Of a DNA stretch of 7,726 nucleotides, positions 6,528 to 7,726 are shown piece after piece (the stretch's first letter is position 1; each line of letters starts with the position of its first letter). The notes under the pieces are model-generated. The model was not told where the DNA came from, searched no databases, and was given only the letters and a program-made list of their open reading frames with translations. Source of the stretch: Acidobacteriota bacterium (GTDB lineage Bacteria; Acidobacteriota; Terriglobia; Acidiferrales; UBA7541); the NCBI GenBank assembly GCA_003161195.1, contig PMOV01000109.1:10353-18078 (forward strand), given 5' to 3'. Position numbers and translations under genes: made by a program.

Positions 6528-7726
6528 GTACGCAGACACTGGCTGCGGCGGAGATCGCTGCGCCCAAGAGGATTGACGAAGGGACGTTGTTTCGGGTGTT
6601 GACGGCGGTGAGCTTCTGTCACCTGCTGAACGATATGGTGCAGTCGCTGGTGCCGTCGATGTATCCGATTCTGAAGACTTCCTTTGGGCTGGATTTCACG
6701 CGCATTGGGCTGATTACGCTGACGTATCAAATCACCGCTTCGCTACTGCAGCCGCTTATCGGGTACTTTACCGACCGCAAACCGAAGCCTTATTCCTTGA
6801 CGATGGGAATGGGTTTTACCTTGCTGGGGTTGCTGCTGCTGGCAGTGGCGCCGACGTTTGGCTTGCTGGTGCTGGCGGCGGCGCTGATTGGCGTGGGGTC
6901 GGCGGTGTTTCACCCGGAGTCATCGCGCGTGGCGCGGCTGGCTTCGGGCGGGCAGCATGGGATGGCGCAATCGTTCTTCCAGCTGGGCGGCAACACGGGG
7001 TCGGCGATTGGGCCATTGCTGGCGACGCTGATTATTCTGCCGCGCGGACAGATTGGCGCGGCGTGGTTTTCGCTGGCGGCGCTGCTGGGGATATTTGTGC
7101 TGGTGCAGGTGGGGCACTGGTATAAGGGGCATTTGCAGAGCCGGCCGGCGCAGGCTGCGGACACAACGCTGCAGCTGCCGCGGAAGAAGATCGGGATTGC
7201 GCTGGCGGTGTTGGTGGCGCTGATTTTCTCGAAATACTTTTATCTGGCGAGTTTCTCCAGCTACTACACTTTTTACCTCATCGCGAAGTTTGGACTTTCC
7301 GTGCGCAGTTCGGAGCTGTATTTGTTTATCTTCTTTGGCGCGGTTGCGGCGGGCACCTTCGTTGGCGGACCGGTGGGAGATCGTGTGGGGCGTAAGGTGG
7401 TGATTTGGTGCTCGATTCTGGGGGTGTTGCCGTTTACCTTGCTGCTGCCTTACGCGAACCTGTTCTGGACGGCGGTACTTAGCGTGATTATTGGGTTTGT
7501 GATTGCGTCGGCATTTTCGGCGATTCTGGTGTATGGACAGGACCTGATTCCTGGGCGCGTAGGGATGATTTCGGGATTGTTTTTTGGTTTTGCGTTTGGC
7601 ATGGGGGGGATTGGGGCGGCGGTGCTGGGGCGGTTGGCGGACGCGACCAGCATCCTTTTTGTGTACAAGGTTTGTTCGTATTTGCCGGCTTTGGGGGTGC
7701 TGACGGTGTTATTGCCCACGCTGGAG
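6524..7726 (+). CDS. fsr: Fosmidomycin-resistance family MFS transporter Fsr, 3' end cut by window
   Basis: The frame is open from ATG 6524 to the last base, exactly 401 codons with no stop; E. coli Fsr is about 406 residues, so only a few are missing. After a hydrophilic N terminus, SFCHLLNDMVQSLVPSMYP (30-48) matches the Fsr start of helix 1. GYFTDRKPKP (80-89) is motif A of the first half, and GPVGDRVGRKVV (282-293) is motif A of the second half. FHPESSRVARLASGG (129-143) is diagnostic of the Fsr group. FSKYFYLASFSSYYTFYL and GLFFGFAFGMGGIGAAVLG also match E. coli Fsr closely as I recall it. Fsr is an inner-membrane drug:proton antiporter that in E. coli gives fosmidomycin resistance; the natural substrate here is unknown. 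Translation may start after the overlapping five-codon ORF. Its wobble positions are notably G-rich compared with gpsA. Confidence 0.95.
   Translation, partial: MSTQTLAAAEIAAPKRIDEGTLFRVLTAVSFCHLLNDMVQSLVPSMYPILKTSFGLDFTRIGLITLTYQITASLLQPLIGYFTDRKPKPYSLTMGMGFTLLGLLLLAVAPTFGLLVLAAALIGVGSAVFHPESSRVARLASGGQHGMAQSFFQLGGNTGSAIGPLLATLIILPRGQIGAAWFSLAALLGIFVLVQVGHWYKGHLQSRPAQAADTTLQLPRKKIGIALAVLVALIFSKYFYLASFSSYYTFYLIAKFGLSVRSSELYLFIFFGAVAAGTFVGGPVGDRVGRKVVIWCSILGVLPFTLLLPYANLFWTAVLSVIIGFVIASAFSAILVYGQDLIPGRVGMISGLFFGFAFGMGGIGAAVLGRLADATSILFVYKVCSYLPALGVLTVLLPTLE

Overview
The window reads as ordinary chromosomal DNA from a GC-rich bacterium. All supported genes are on the + strand. My best guess for the host is Acidobacteriota or a close relative. 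I base this on the gene mix (exported beta-propeller proteins, a Cache-HAMP-HD-GYP sensor, Fsr-type transporter), the high G+C, and weak or missing Shine-Dalgarno sites before most genes. This assignment is inference and not proven by any marker here.

Layout. Positions 1-477 are the C-terminal end of an NHL/SMP-30-like beta-propeller protein. A 110-base gap with an imperfect GC-rich hairpin and a good -10 box leads into a tight three-gene run. The run is cinA (588-1928), plsY (1931-2581) and gpsA (2600-3622). GpsA makes sn-glycerol 3-phosphate and PlsY acylates it, so two consecutive steps of phospholipid synthesis sit side by side behind a nucleotide-salvage gene.

The stretch 3623-4548 looks like a long gap, but it holds the remains of one gene. 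A signal peptide in one frame, a middle part in a second, a short 'GWSP' piece in a third and a long C-terminal part together make a plausible exported beta-propeller protein (3667-4451). It is broken by about three single-base frameshifts. Its promoter-like and ribosome-binding sequences are still visible.

Positions 4549-6351 encode a membrane-bound Cache-HAMP-HD-GYP protein with a complete HD-GYP active site, predicted to sense an extracytoplasmic signal and hydrolyse cyclic di-GMP. After a 172-base gap comes fsr (6524-7726), a major facilitator transporter of the fosmidomycin-resistance family, cut by the window end only a few residues before its expected stop.

A recurring theme is a TANNNT -10 box placed 7-8 bases before a start codon (cinA, the HD-GYP gene, and a five-codon mini-ORF overlapping the fsr start). 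This suggests leaderless transcripts. I see no CRISPR array, tRNA, rRNA, insertion sequence or convincing new multi-gene system in this window.
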